In this document: positions 25,901 to 33,336 of the stretch, piece after piece
How positions within the stretch are numbered: the first letter of the stretch is position 1
Layout of the letters: each line of letters opens with the position of its first letter
Assembly: GCA_020029545.1 (NCBI GenBank)
Contig: JAIBJL010000007.1
Coordinates: forward strand, 1-35,622
Source of the DNA: Gammaproteobacteria bacterium
Lineage (GTDB): Bacteria > Pseudomonadota > Gammaproteobacteria > Steroidobacterales > Steroidobacteraceae
Direction: 5' to 3'
Length of the DNA stretch: 35,622 nt
Program-made: the position numbers and the translations under genes
The notes under the pieces: generated by a model
Database searches by the model: none
The model's input: only the letters and a program-made list of their open reading frames with translations
Told to the model about the DNA's origin: nothing

Positions 25901-26110
25901 CGCCTCTTCGAGAGGTTCGGTGATCTGCGCCTGCACCACTTCGGCAGCGGCACCGGGATAACTGGTCGAGATCGACAAGGTCGGTGGATCGACCGCGGGA
26001 TACTCCCTGACAGCCAGCTGCATCAGGCTGATCGTGCCGGCCAGCATGATCAGCAACGAGATGACGATGGTCAGTACCGGCCGCCGGATGCTGATCTCGG
26101 CGAAGCTCAC
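23000..26110 (-). CDS. RND multidrug efflux transporter, HAE1 family
   Basis: A 1036-residue inner-membrane proton antiporter of the AcrB/MexB superfamily (HAE1). It begins FAEISIRRPVLTIVISLLIM, with a large periplasmic porter loop, then the second half after helix 7. Proton-relay residues are present: D399-D400 in GLVVDDAIVVLENI and K924 in GLVTKNGILIVEF. The sequence LREYPAVDPPTLSIST-like start (REYPAVDPP) is closest to the MexF/MdtB-like group. It would work as a trimer with the adaptor encoded just upstream (start overlaps its stop by ATGA) and an outer-membrane channel supplied elsewhere, probably the TolC at 13245. Substrates cannot be told from sequence. Confidence 0.96.
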   Translation of the reverse strand: MSFAEISIRRPVLTIVISLLIMLAGTISLMQLAVREYPAVDPPTLSISTSYPGAAAEVVQAQITEPLEEAVNAVAGIRTLTSTSREGASQISAEFSLETNLDTAASDVRDQMARAVRNLPPDSNPPVLNKAHADSTPIFGISLSSERRNQLELNAFADGMRERLQTVPGIAEVERPAEKRYAMRLWMDPEKLAAYQLTPLDVRQALSRENIELPSGRIEGEAVELPVKTLSRLNTPEEFNALIVKRSGDSIVRFRDIGYAELGAQNERGSLKIGDTPTAGLYFKQQPGANQIEIVDELRQRIEQVKKELPADIHLQIAYDTTEYVRRSLYEVSETILIAFVLVLLVVFAFLREWRTTLIPVLAIPVSIVGAFAVMQVAGFSINTLTLLGIVLAIGLVVDDAIVVLENIYAKIESGMAPVEAGIAGTKEIFLAVISTTITLAVVFLPLLFMGGMSGKLFREFGMTIAGAVIISALVALTLTPMLSAKLLRKHEGHNWLFQRTEPFFNSLESGYGRSLAGFMKYRGTALIVLGLAAGLIASMVGVLPRELSPLEDRGRIWVRATAPEGVGYEYMQSFMDDLADATAQRVPEASLMMTQVPGAGGAPGIQGPVNNGFVRLFLKDKSERKRSQAEIAADLQGLARQFNGARVNITQEASIGEKRSGGGGTQFVIQAADFDTLQEVLPAFLEEARKRDEFTFVDSDLKFSKPEVRVTIDRNKAQTLGVSTLDIAQTLQSSLSGQRFGYFILNGKQYDVIGQLTRDFRSRPGDLGNIAVRTASGDDMVRIDNVVTLTESSAPPELYRYNRYAAATVSGTLANGVTMEQGIKAFNEIAKKTLDERFTTSLTGSARDFVESSSSLGVVFLLAIILIYLVLAAQFESFIDPFVILLTVPLALAGALLALWYFNQTLNIFSQIGLIMLIGLVTKNGILIVEFANQRRAAGVTDPREAVQEAAAARLRPILMTTLAMILGILPIALALGAGSESRMSMGIAVIGGLVCGGALTLFVIPAMYVMLSRRTAARSKTSSDTEVHAAPLSV

Positions 26111-27246
26111 GTCGCTTTCTCACCGATGATGCTGACGGACTGACCCGCGCGCAGTTGCTGCAAGCCGGAGGTGATCACCGTTTCGCCGGCCGCAAGTCCG
26201 GACAGGATGTGTACGGTGCTTTCCAGCCGCGTGCCGGTCTCCACCGCGCGCCGCTCCGCTTTGCCATCCTTAACAACGAAAACGTTCTTTTCATTCAGGC
26301 CGGGCACCACCGCGACGGCGGGAATCAGTACCGCCTCCTTGAGCTGACCGAGGATCACCTGCACGCTCGCGAAGGCCCCCGGTAACAACCGGCCATCCGG
26401 ATTGGGGCAGATCGCGCGTATGACGAGCGTGCGTGTGGCCGTGTCGATGCGAGGATCGAATGCGTAAATCTGGCCACCGAAATCGCGTTCGCCGCCGGCG
26501 ATGGTGAAGACGATCGGAGCGCCGACACGCACCCGGCCTGCATATTTTTCGGGGATGGCAAAGTCCACTTTGAGGCGATCCAACCGTTGCAGCGTCGCGA
26601 TGCGAGTGGCGGCGTTGACGAAAGAACCTTCACTGACATACCGCAGCCCCACGACGCCATCGAACGGCGCGCGAATCTCTGTCTTCGCGATCTGTGCCTC
26701 GGTCAGCTCGATCTCGGCATCCTGGATGTTGAGTTCGTTGAGTGCGGTGTCGTACTCCTCCTGGCGCGCCACGCCCTGCTTCAGCAGTTGCGCGAGGCGC
26801 TTTTCGCGCAGCATCGCCAGCTCCTTGCGAAACTTGGCGCGAGCATGAGTAGCAATCAGGTCGGCGTCATTCAGGCGGACCAGCAGGTCACCTTTCTTGA
26901 CGCGCGCACCTTCGGTAAATCCGATCGACACGACCTTGCCGTTGGTCTCGGCCTGCAGCTCGACACCTTCTTCCGCGATCAGCGTACCCGTCGACGTCAC
27001 CGATTCGGCAAACGGCGTCGTCTGCACCACGATGGCGGAAACGCGCAACGGCGCACGATCGCGAGGCGCCCCCGGCTTGCGCTTCGACTCAGCGTTGCCC
27101 GACTCCGCTTTGGCGGCGGATTCGCCCTGCGGTCCTTCTGTAGAGCGCAACATGGGCATCACCTTCGGCGCCGCCAGCGCGCTGACGACGACGAGCACCG
27201 TCAGGGTCCACAAGGTGGTCTTGATCAATGGCTTCAAGGCAATCAT
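26107..27246 (-). CDS. RND periplasmic adaptor (membrane fusion protein)
   Basis: A 379-residue adaptor. One N-terminal anchor helix (TLWTLTVLVVVSALAA), a low-complexity charged linker (about 35-65), then the lipoyl half-motif (LQAETNGKVVSIGFTEGARV), a helical hairpin (about 125-175) and the second lipoyl half with IRAPFDGVVGLRYV. The beta-barrel and membrane-proximal domain follow (RTLVIRAICPNPDGRLLPGAF). It connects the RND pump to an outer-membrane channel. The ATGA overlap (26107-26110) with the pump gene couples translation. Upstream 27247-27508 shows no gene; no regulator gene lies adjacent. Confidence 0.94.
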   Translation of the reverse strand: MIALKPLIKTTLWTLTVLVVVSALAAPKVMPMLRSTEGPQGESAAKAESGNAESKRKPGAPRDRAPLRVSAIVVQTTPFAESVTSTGTLIAEEGVELQAETNGKVVSIGFTEGARVKKGDLLVRLNDADLIATHARAKFRKELAMLREKRLAQLLKQGVARQEEYDTALNELNIQDAEIELTEAQIAKTEIRAPFDGVVGLRYVSEGSFVNAATRIATLQRLDRLKVDFAIPEKYAGRVRVGAPIVFTIAGGERDFGGQIYAFDPRIDTATRTLVIRAICPNPDGRLLPGAFASVQVILGQLKEAVLIPAVAVVPGLNEKNVFVVKDGKAERRAVETGTRLESTVHILSGLAAGETVITSGLQQLRAGQSVSIIGEKAT

Positions 27247-27508
27247 CCGGTGCGGCCGGCGGCCGGCAGACGTGAGTTGGGTTGTCCGGCGGTTCCAGGA
27301 GCATGAACCGCCGCGGCACGCGCGATCAATGTGCCGCCGGACGACACATGCGAAATTCCATGGTGCATGTTGCAGGGCAGATAAAGGAAAGGGTCACTGC
27401 TGATGCAGACGGACGGATACGGCGCGACCCCACCCTGGAACGCGTGATACCGACGTTACGAACGCTCGACGCGCTGCGCGGCTCGTGCGTCCATGGAGTT
27501 CTGCGACG

Positions 27509-28747
27509 TCACGCTCGATCGGACGCACCGAGAACTGATCGATCGAGACTCACGATTTCGAAACGGTTCAGATTGAGCACCGACGCGCGTATCGCATCGG
27601 CGGTCGCGCCAGGCAGCTTGGCCTCCAGCTGCGCCAATGTCAGTGCGCGCGAGCCGGCCAGCAACGTGACCAGCTGCGCACTCAGTTTGTCGAGCTGCAG
27701 CGCCGTACCGTTCACCATCAATGGCGCATCAGCAACCGGTGTGTAGCACGTGTTCAGCCGAACCTGCGTGGCCCCGCTCAATGCCGGCAGGCGCGGGCTC
27801 GCAAACAAGCCGACGTTGAACTCGGACGTGGTGCGTTCCCGCTGTACGATCTGCTGGTGAAATTCGCGGAGCAGATCAGGATCGCGTGCCGCCGCGCCCG
27901 CTGTTTCGAGCAGCGTCGCAAATATATCGGCCGTCCCTGTGCCAAGCGCCGGACGCGCGCGCAGATCGCGCGGCAATACTCGCGAACAAACCCACATCAG
28001 GTAGTCATGGACCGTTGGCGCATAGGTGCCGACCGACAGATGCAGGCTGCCCTCATCGAGCGGTAGGACGTGATGCCACCAGCCTCGGGGGATGTACAAC
28101 ACATCGCCAGCCTCGAGCACGCAATCGAGAGCGGCCACCTCGGGACACGTATGGCCACTGCTCTGGCTCATCTGATGGCTCAACGGCAAGGGCAGCGTCG
28201 GCGCAAACAAGCGCCAGCGTTTCCGGCCTATCAGTTGAATGGCAAACACATCGTGCGTATCCCAATGTTTGCCGAAGGTACCGTCGCCCCTGAAGCTGAC
28301 GTACGCATTGCTGGTCGCGGGCTGGCCGGAAAATCGCGACACTTCGGCACACAGACGCTGCGCCGCGACCCACTGCATTTCGACGCGATTCAATACCAAC
28401 GTCGCGCCGGCATTGAGGTGTCCGTAGAAACGGACCTTGTTCAATCTGCGGCGCTGCACACCGAAGCAGGGATAATCTTCGGTGTACGACGCATCATCGA
28501 TCAATCCATGATTGAACAGCTGCAAGCCCTGGGGCGTGGGCTCATTCTGCTGCAACAGATGATCGAGATCCTGCCACTCGCAGATCGTGTCGCGCAGCGC
28601 TTTGCGGAACAGCTGCACCGCTTGTTCGAAGTGCTGCTCGCGAAAGGCCTGCGGTGTGACGCCGAAGTTCAGCAGTCCGATGTCTTGCCCGGTTGCTTGC
28701 GATGGCTGGTATGGCCGGAGCTGCGGCTGCGTGCGAGCTTGCGTCAT
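27509..28747 (-). CDS. JmjC/cupin_4 Fe(II)-2-oxoglutarate oxygenase
   Basis: A 412-residue protein with a JmjC-type double-stranded beta-helix and a C-terminal winged-helix part (about 330-400), the layout of bacterial ribosomal oxygenases such as YcfD/RoxA. Iron ligands: H161 and D163 in GKHWDTHDVF, and distal H225 in RGWWHHV, with the spacing seen in YcfD. K176/R175 in IGRKRWRLF fits the region before the DSBH turn. YcfD hydroxylates ribosomal protein L16 arginine; whether this one acts on a ribosomal protein or another target is open. The start at 28747 is set by an ATGA overlap with the upstream short ORF, giving translational coupling; the longer frame to 28969 is only antiparallel reading. 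Function is inferred from fold. Confidence 0.85.
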   Translation of the reverse strand: MTQARTQPQLRPYQPSQATGQDIGLLNFGVTPQAFREQHFEQAVQLFRKALRDTICEWQDLDHLLQQNEPTPQGLQLFNHGLIDDASYTEDYPCFGVQRRRLNKVRFYGHLNAGATLVLNRVEMQWVAAQRLCAEVSRFSGQPATSNAYVSFRGDGTFGKHWDTHDVFAIQLIGRKRWRLFAPTLPLPLSHQMSQSSGHTCPEVAALDCVLEAGDVLYIPRGWWHHVLPLDEGSLHLSVGTYAPTVHDYLMWVCSRVLPRDLRARPALGTGTADIFATLLETAGAAARDPDLLREFHQQIVQRERTTSEFNVGLFASPRLPALSGATQVRLNTCYTPVADAPLMVNGTALQLDKLSAQLVTLLAGSRALTLAQLEAKLPGATADAIRASVLNLNRFEIVSLDRSVLGASDRA

Positions 28748-28875
28748 GGGTTGGTCTGGTTCGCGCGGCCGCCCAAGCTGAGCGCGAGCAGTCCGGCCGG
28801 TGGCGCAGCGACCGGATCGATCCCAGCAGTGGCGGCCAGGCTGTCGCCGGCCAGGCAGATCAGGCGAATCAACAT
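28744..28875 (-). CDS. Unrecognised 43-residue (or 59-residue) ORF coupled to the JmjC gene
   Basis: An open frame reading MLIRLICLAGDSLAATAG, then IDPVAAPPAGLLALSLGG and a polar end RANQTNP. Its TGA overlaps the JmjC start codon as ATGA, a common coupling arrangement. Roughly four of five third codon positions are G or C, like real genes here. A GGGA site lies 5 nt before the ATG at 28875; a second in-frame ATG at 28923 would give 59 residues but has no ribosome site. The peptide is hydrophobic then polar, with no known motif. It may be a leader that sets JmjC expression, a small membrane peptide, or a peptide substrate of the oxygenase; none is proven. Confidence 0.5.
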   Translation of the reverse strand: MLIRLICLAGDSLAATAGIDPVAAPPAGLLALSLGGRANQTNP

Positions 28876-29015
28876 GAGTTTCCCGGTGAGCCGCTGGCAG
28901 GGCCCCTCGACAGGACCTGGCATAGTAGCGGTACAGTGGAGACGGTAACCGACGCCCTGCCCCTACCACGCAAGGTCAATTTTCTTCAAGGCTGCGCAAT
29001 GACTGCTCTGACGAT

Positions 29016-30941
29016 CTAGGAACCCGTCCGAGCAGTTGAATCACTTATTTCAGATCCTGCCCGCGGTACGGTGAAAAAGAATGTGGCTCCGACGCCCACC
29101 TCGCCCCTAGCCCACAACTGTCCGCCGTGCCGTTCGATCAAGCGCTGCACGATAGCCAAGCCGATACCGCTGCCGGGGAATTCGCATTCGTGGTGCAGTC
29201 GCTGGAACATGGCGCCGAGCTTGTCGGCGTAGCGCATGTCGAAGCCCGCGCCATTGTCACGCACATAAAAAACGACCTCACCGTTCTGTCGCAACCAATT
29301 GACCTCCACCCGCGGCTGCGCTTGTCGAACCGAGAACTTCAGTGCATTGCCGATCAGGTTCTGCAACACCTGGCGCAGCATCGTGGAATCGCCCCAGACG
29401 CGCGGCAACTCGGCGACGCTGACCGTTGCATTGGGGTACTGCTCCCGCAGCTCGGCCGCCACCCCCTGAGCCATTTGCGCGAGCCCGACCGCGCGATGTG
29501 ATAGCTCCGCCTGCCCGGCTTGCGAGTAGCGCAGAATGTCGTCGATCAGATGACCGAGCTTCGAGCCTGCGGCGCAGATGCGTTTGAGCAATGCACGCCC
29601 CTGATCGGAGAGCTTGTCGCCTTCGTCCCTGTCGATCATTGTGGCGAAGCCGATGATCGCACGCAGTGGTGCTCGCAAATCATGCGATGCTGTGTACGCG
29701 AAGCTCCTCAAATCGCGATTTGCACGTTCCAGATCGCCGGCACGTATCGCCACGCGCTGTTCCAGTGTGGCATTGAGTCCGCGCAGATCGGCTTCGATCG
29801 CCTTGAGCTGGCCGATATCTCGTCCGATGGCAAGGACACTTTCGATCTGTCCGTCTGCGTCGCGTTCAGGAACCACGACATAGTTCATATAGCTGATGCC
29901 GTGGATAGAAGATGGATTGTGCCCGCGCATTTCAAATGACACGGGCTGTCCCTCCCGCAGGACTCGCTCGACGGCCTCGCGCATCGAAGCGACGATGTCT
30001 TCTCTGTCCCGCAAGTTGCGCCGCTCATGCAGCTCGCCAATCCTGTTACCGAGAAATTCTTCGACCGGAATACCGTAGAAACGCTCCAGCGTGGGATTGG
30101 CGTACATCATGCGTGTCTCTCGATCGTAGCGAAGAATGCAATCCGGAGAGTGCTCGGCAAGCGTGCGGAAATGCTGCTCGCTTTGACACAGCTTTTCCTC
30201 GGCCAGCTTGAGCGAGGTGATATCGCGTCCCACAGCAATGACGGAGATCATGTTGCCTCCCGCGTCGCGTTCCAGCGTGAGGCGGACCTGAAGCCAGATT
30301 CGACACCCGTCAGGCTGATCGATCGAGAACTCGGCTTCCTGCAGTGTCTGAATCTGGACGGTCTTGAGAACCGCGTCGTGGAACATCATTGCGCTACGGC
30401 TGTTGGGCCACAGTTCGGCGACTGTCTTTCCGAGCGGGTCCGAGCGGCCGATATCGAGCGTGCGCAGGCCTGGCGCATTGACATAGAGGACTCGCGCCTG
30501 TCGATCCAAGTAGGCGACGATGTCGGAGGTCTGTTCCAGAATGTCGTGGGAACAGCTACCTGGCGACAACGTCGCTGCTTCCACAGGCGATGCTCGAGCG
30601 ACCAGGATCATGCGGTCCACCTTCCCATCCGCTGTGTCCATCGGCAACAGCTTCCATACCTGAGTGCCGGCACCTGACACCGCAGTCATGTTCGTCTGCA
30701 GCTCGAGAGCGACGCCCGCACCGATGCAGCGCTCCCAACCGTGGTAGATTTCGACCACGACTCTGCTTGGAAAAGCGCACTCGATCGAGCGGGCCAGATA
30801 GTCGGCGCGAGAACAGTCAAAGAGACGTTCCCAAGCACGATTCACGTCCAGAACTTGAATGGGTTCACCAGGCTTCCGGCCAAGAACAGCGAGCGCATCG
30901 CCGATGGCATCGAAAACGAGGCGGTAATCGAGCGCATCCAT
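29016..30941 (-). CDS. Soluble PAS-sensor histidine kinase, downstream paralogue
   Basis: A 641-residue protein without membrane helices or signal peptide. Three PAS-type sensor regions (about 1-120, 130-255, 260-385) precede a short coiled coil, then the dimerisation/phosphoacceptor helix with H-box SHDLRAPLRAII and the ATPase domain: N-box NLIGNALKFS, G1 DNGAGFDM, and FQRLHHECEFPGSGIGLAIV. This is the histidine-kinase class seen in phytochrome-like proteins. No response regulator is nearby, so the partner is encoded elsewhere. Its ATG is 2 bp after the stop of the upstream paralogue, overlapping its own ribosome site (TAGGG), so the two are coupled. PAS ligands are unknown. Confidence 0.9.
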   Translation of the reverse strand: MDALDYRLVFDAIGDALAVLGRKPGEPIQVLDVNRAWERLFDCSRADYLARSIECAFPSRVVVEIYHGWERCIGAGVALELQTNMTAVSGAGTQVWKLLPMDTADGKVDRMILVARASPVEAATLSPGSCSHDILEQTSDIVAYLDRQARVLYVNAPGLRTLDIGRSDPLGKTVAELWPNSRSAMMFHDAVLKTVQIQTLQEAEFSIDQPDGCRIWLQVRLTLERDAGGNMISVIAVGRDITSLKLAEEKLCQSEQHFRTLAEHSPDCILRYDRETRMMYANPTLERFYGIPVEEFLGNRIGELHERRNLRDREDIVASMREAVERVLREGQPVSFEMRGHNPSSIHGISYMNYVVVPERDADGQIESVLAIGRDIGQLKAIEADLRGLNATLEQRVAIRAGDLERANRDLRSFAYTASHDLRAPLRAIIGFATMIDRDEGDKLSDQGRALLKRICAAGSKLGHLIDDILRYSQAGQAELSHRAVGLAQMAQGVAAELREQYPNATVSVAELPRVWGDSTMLRQVLQNLIGNALKFSVRQAQPRVEVNWLRQNGEVVFYVRDNGAGFDMRYADKLGAMFQRLHHECEFPGSGIGLAIVQRLIERHGGQLWARGEVGVGATFFFTVPRAGSEISDSTARTGS

Positions 30942-30943
30942 CC

Positions 30944-32854
30944 CTAGCCTGCGCCTGCCGCCCGAACTTCAGGAACCGCACTCGGCACGGTGAAAAAAAA
31001 TGTAGCTCCCCCGCCCACCTCGCTGCTCGCCCACAACCGCCCGCCGTGCCGCTCGATCAAGCGGTGCACGATGGCCAGCCCGACACCGCTGCCCGGAAAC
31101 TCGTGCTCATGGTGCAGCCGATGAAACATGATGCCGAGCTTGTCGGCATAGCGCATGTCGAAACCCGCGCCATTGTCGCGTACGTAAAAAACGACTTCGT
31201 CGCCCTGTCGCAACCAGTTCACCTCCACCCGCGGCTGGGTCCGTCGAACCGAGAACTTCAGTGCATTGCCGATCAGGTTCTGTAATACCTGACGCAGCAT
31301 CGTGGAGTCGCCTTTCACGCGCGGCAACTCGGCGATGTCGACCATCGCGGTCGGGTATTGCTCCTGCAGCTCGGCCGCCACTTCCTGAGCCAATTGCTCG
31401 AGCGTGACCGGACTGCGCACCAGCTCCGCCCGGCCGGCATGCGAGTACTGCAGAATATCGTCGATCAGCTGATTGAGCTTCGAGCCTGCGCTGCAGATAC
31501 GTTTGAGCAGCCCGCGACCCTGCTCCGACAGCTTGTCGGCCTCCTGACCGAGCGTCGTGGCGAAGCCGATAATGGCATGCAACGGTGCCCGCAAGTCGTG
31601 CGACACGGTCTGCGCGAAACTCTGCAGATCGCGATTCGCAATCTCCAGATCGGCCGTGCGCGCAGCGACGCGTTCTTCGAGCGTTGCGTTCAGCATGCGT
31701 AAATCAGCCTCCACGGCCTTGAGCTGAGTGACGTCGCGACCTATCGAAAGAACGCTCTCGATCTCACCCGCAGCATTGCGTTCGGGGACGACAATGCAGC
31801 TAACATAGCGGACATCCCCTGAAAAACGAGGCTTGAGGTTTCGTACTTCGAACTCCTGCGGCTGGCCGTCGCGGAAGACACGCCCCAATATGGCAGGTAT
31901 CGAATCGGTGCTCTCGTTGACCTGGTAGTTCCGTGACTCAGGACTTTCACCCACCTTCAGGCCGATATGGTCCTGGAGGGATCTACCTGCATAGCGCTCC
32001 GCAGCCGGGTTGGCATATACAAGCCGCAACTCGCGATCGTGGCGAAGGATATGGTCCGGCGAGTGTTCGACCAACGTGCGGTACTGCCGCTCGCCCTTGC
32101 GCAACTTTTCTTGAGTCACTTTGAGCGTAGTGATGTCCCGGCCGACCGCAATCACGGAAACTACCGCGCCGTCCGCATTGCGTTCAGGCGCGAAATGCAC
32201 CCGATACCAGACCCGCTCCCCATCAGGCAGATCGAATGCATGCTCCGCCTCCTGTACGACACCCGTGTGCACCGTAGCGAGCACTGCCCTTTGAAGCGTC
32301 GGCGCCTGCGAGGCATCGGACCACACCTCGGTCGTCAGGCGCCCGGACCTGTCGGATGGACTGAGCGCGGACCCGCGCAGGGCTGATGCAGTGAAGTACC
32401 GGATGCGTCCGGTGAGATCGTAATGGCCGACCAAGTCCCACGTCTGTTCAAGGATGCTGCGCAACTGCGTGTCCGAGGACGATGTGAGCGCCTCGATGGG
32501 CGCAGCGCGAGCGAGCAGCATGACACCATCCGGGGCTGCGTTCGACCCGGAGATGGGTGACAACGTCCATGACTGAGTACCGACATTCGTCGCGAGGGGC
32601 ACCTGCACCGACAGTTCGACGGCGTCATGCGAGTCGATGCAGCGATGACACGCGTTGGCAATCTGGCCGGCGAGCCTGTTCGGAAAAACGCGCTCGAGCG
32701 GTTGCGCCAGATAGTCGGCGCGAGGGCGACCAAAGAGGCACGCCCAAGCATGATTCACGTTCAACAGTTGAAAGGACTCAGCGGACACCCGGCCCAGAAT
32801 GGCGAGCGCGCCATCCAAGCCATCGAAAACGCAGCGATAGTCGTCCGCATTCAT
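30944..32854 (-). CDS. Soluble PAS-sensor histidine kinase, upstream paralogue
   Basis: A 636-residue protein with the same layout as its downstream neighbour: three PAS-type regions, coiled coil, HisKA (SHDLRAPLHAIIGF) and HATPase_c (NLIGNALKFSVRR, DNGAGFDMRY, FPGSGVGLAIVHR). The kinase core is close to identical to the neighbour, including long runs of identical DNA (for example 31247-31284 against 29327-29364). The first PAS region differs much more. This is a tandem duplication whose sensor half has diverged while the output half has not, so the two may read different signals into the same partner. No response regulator adjacent. No transmembrane segment. Confidence 0.9.
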   Translation of the reverse strand: MNADDYRCVFDGLDGALAILGRVSAESFQLLNVNHAWACLFGRPRADYLAQPLERVFPNRLAGQIANACHRCIDSHDAVELSVQVPLATNVGTQSWTLSPISGSNAAPDGVMLLARAAPIEALTSSSDTQLRSILEQTWDLVGHYDLTGRIRYFTASALRGSALSPSDRSGRLTTEVWSDASQAPTLQRAVLATVHTGVVQEAEHAFDLPDGERVWYRVHFAPERNADGAVVSVIAVGRDITTLKVTQEKLRKGERQYRTLVEHSPDHILRHDRELRLVYANPAAERYAGRSLQDHIGLKVGESPESRNYQVNESTDSIPAILGRVFRDGQPQEFEVRNLKPRFSGDVRYVSCIVVPERNAAGEIESVLSIGRDVTQLKAVEADLRMLNATLEERVAARTADLEIANRDLQSFAQTVSHDLRAPLHAIIGFATTLGQEADKLSEQGRGLLKRICSAGSKLNQLIDDILQYSHAGRAELVRSPVTLEQLAQEVAAELQEQYPTAMVDIAELPRVKGDSTMLRQVLQNLIGNALKFSVRRTQPRVEVNWLRQGDEVVFYVRDNGAGFDMRYADKLGIMFHRLHHEHEFPGSGVGLAIVHRLIERHGGRLWASSEVGGGATFFFTVPSAVPEVRAAGAG

Positions 32855-33005
32855 CCCAGAAGCCGTGGTAATCCATACGTGCTAGTCCCGCTCCACCCAC
32901 CCTGCACCGTTCGGTGGTGGTCGTCAATCAGCGATTAGCCACAGTCGTCTGAGTTTGAACTGGCTCGTTGTGGACAGCCTTGCGCGCAGCGGCGCGGGTC
33001 AGATT

Positions 33006-33047
33006 CTTGATACCCGATCCTGAATCTCAGGCCCCGATTCCCGAATC
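33006..33047. repeat. Heptad array, family E (CCGAATC), abutting a pseudogene stop
   Basis: Six consecutive heptads on the plus strand (CTTGATA, CCCGATC, CTGAATC, TCAGGCC, CCGATTC, CCGAATC) run without a gap up to the TAG (33050-33048) of the amidase remnant. In the direction of that gene the array is G-rich (GATTCGG, GAATCGG). No inverted partner was found in 32855-33000. Confidence 0.75.
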
Positions 33048-33285
33048 CTACGGCTCATCCGGTAGCGGACCGAAATCCGTCGGCGGTTGGCGATGATTCG
33101 AGCGCGCCTTGAATGCTGGCAATCGTCGCTTCCTCCAGATGAAACTTGGCTGCCGCAGGCGTCGGCGCCTTGGCAGTGCCGGCGACAGGTTTCTGTCCGC
33201 ACCCTGCAATCGCCGTGATACCCAGCGTAGCGACGGCAACTGTCATGAACCGACGCAGTCCCGCACGCACAGTAATGTTCATCAT
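33048..33285 (-). pseudogene. Internally deleted secreted amidase remnant
   Basis: The frame starting at 33285 reads a lipoprotein-type signal (TLGITAIAGCGQK, with a lipobox ending in Cys), a short Ala/Pro linker, and FHLEEATIASIQGAL, the start of a mature amidase. It then shifts out of phase. In the next frame DNA ends ARSNHRQPPTDFGPLPDEP, the typical C-terminus of secreted amidases and aligned to HHRTPPVGYGPVKGK of the full amidase at 20977. The two ends are joined within a few bases, so about 450-500 codons between them are missing. A 76-residue lipoprotein reading is formally open but ends in shifted sequence. It follows the acetamidase-family gene by 51 bp. Confidence 0.75.
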
Positions 33286-33336
33286 GGCTGTTCCTTTACG
33301 ATCCCGATCCGAATCATCTGCATTGTTGGTTGAGCG

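Noticed and set aside
24356-26143. 595-residue open frame on the plus strand across the RND pump
   Set aside because: His/Arg/Gln-rich antisense frame; the RND transporter with DD and K motifs is on the other strand.
33055-33285. Genuine 76-residue lipoprotein gene
   Set aside because: The mature part is an amidase start, and the DNA after the shift encodes an amidase C-terminus in another frame, which fits a deletion pseudogene better.
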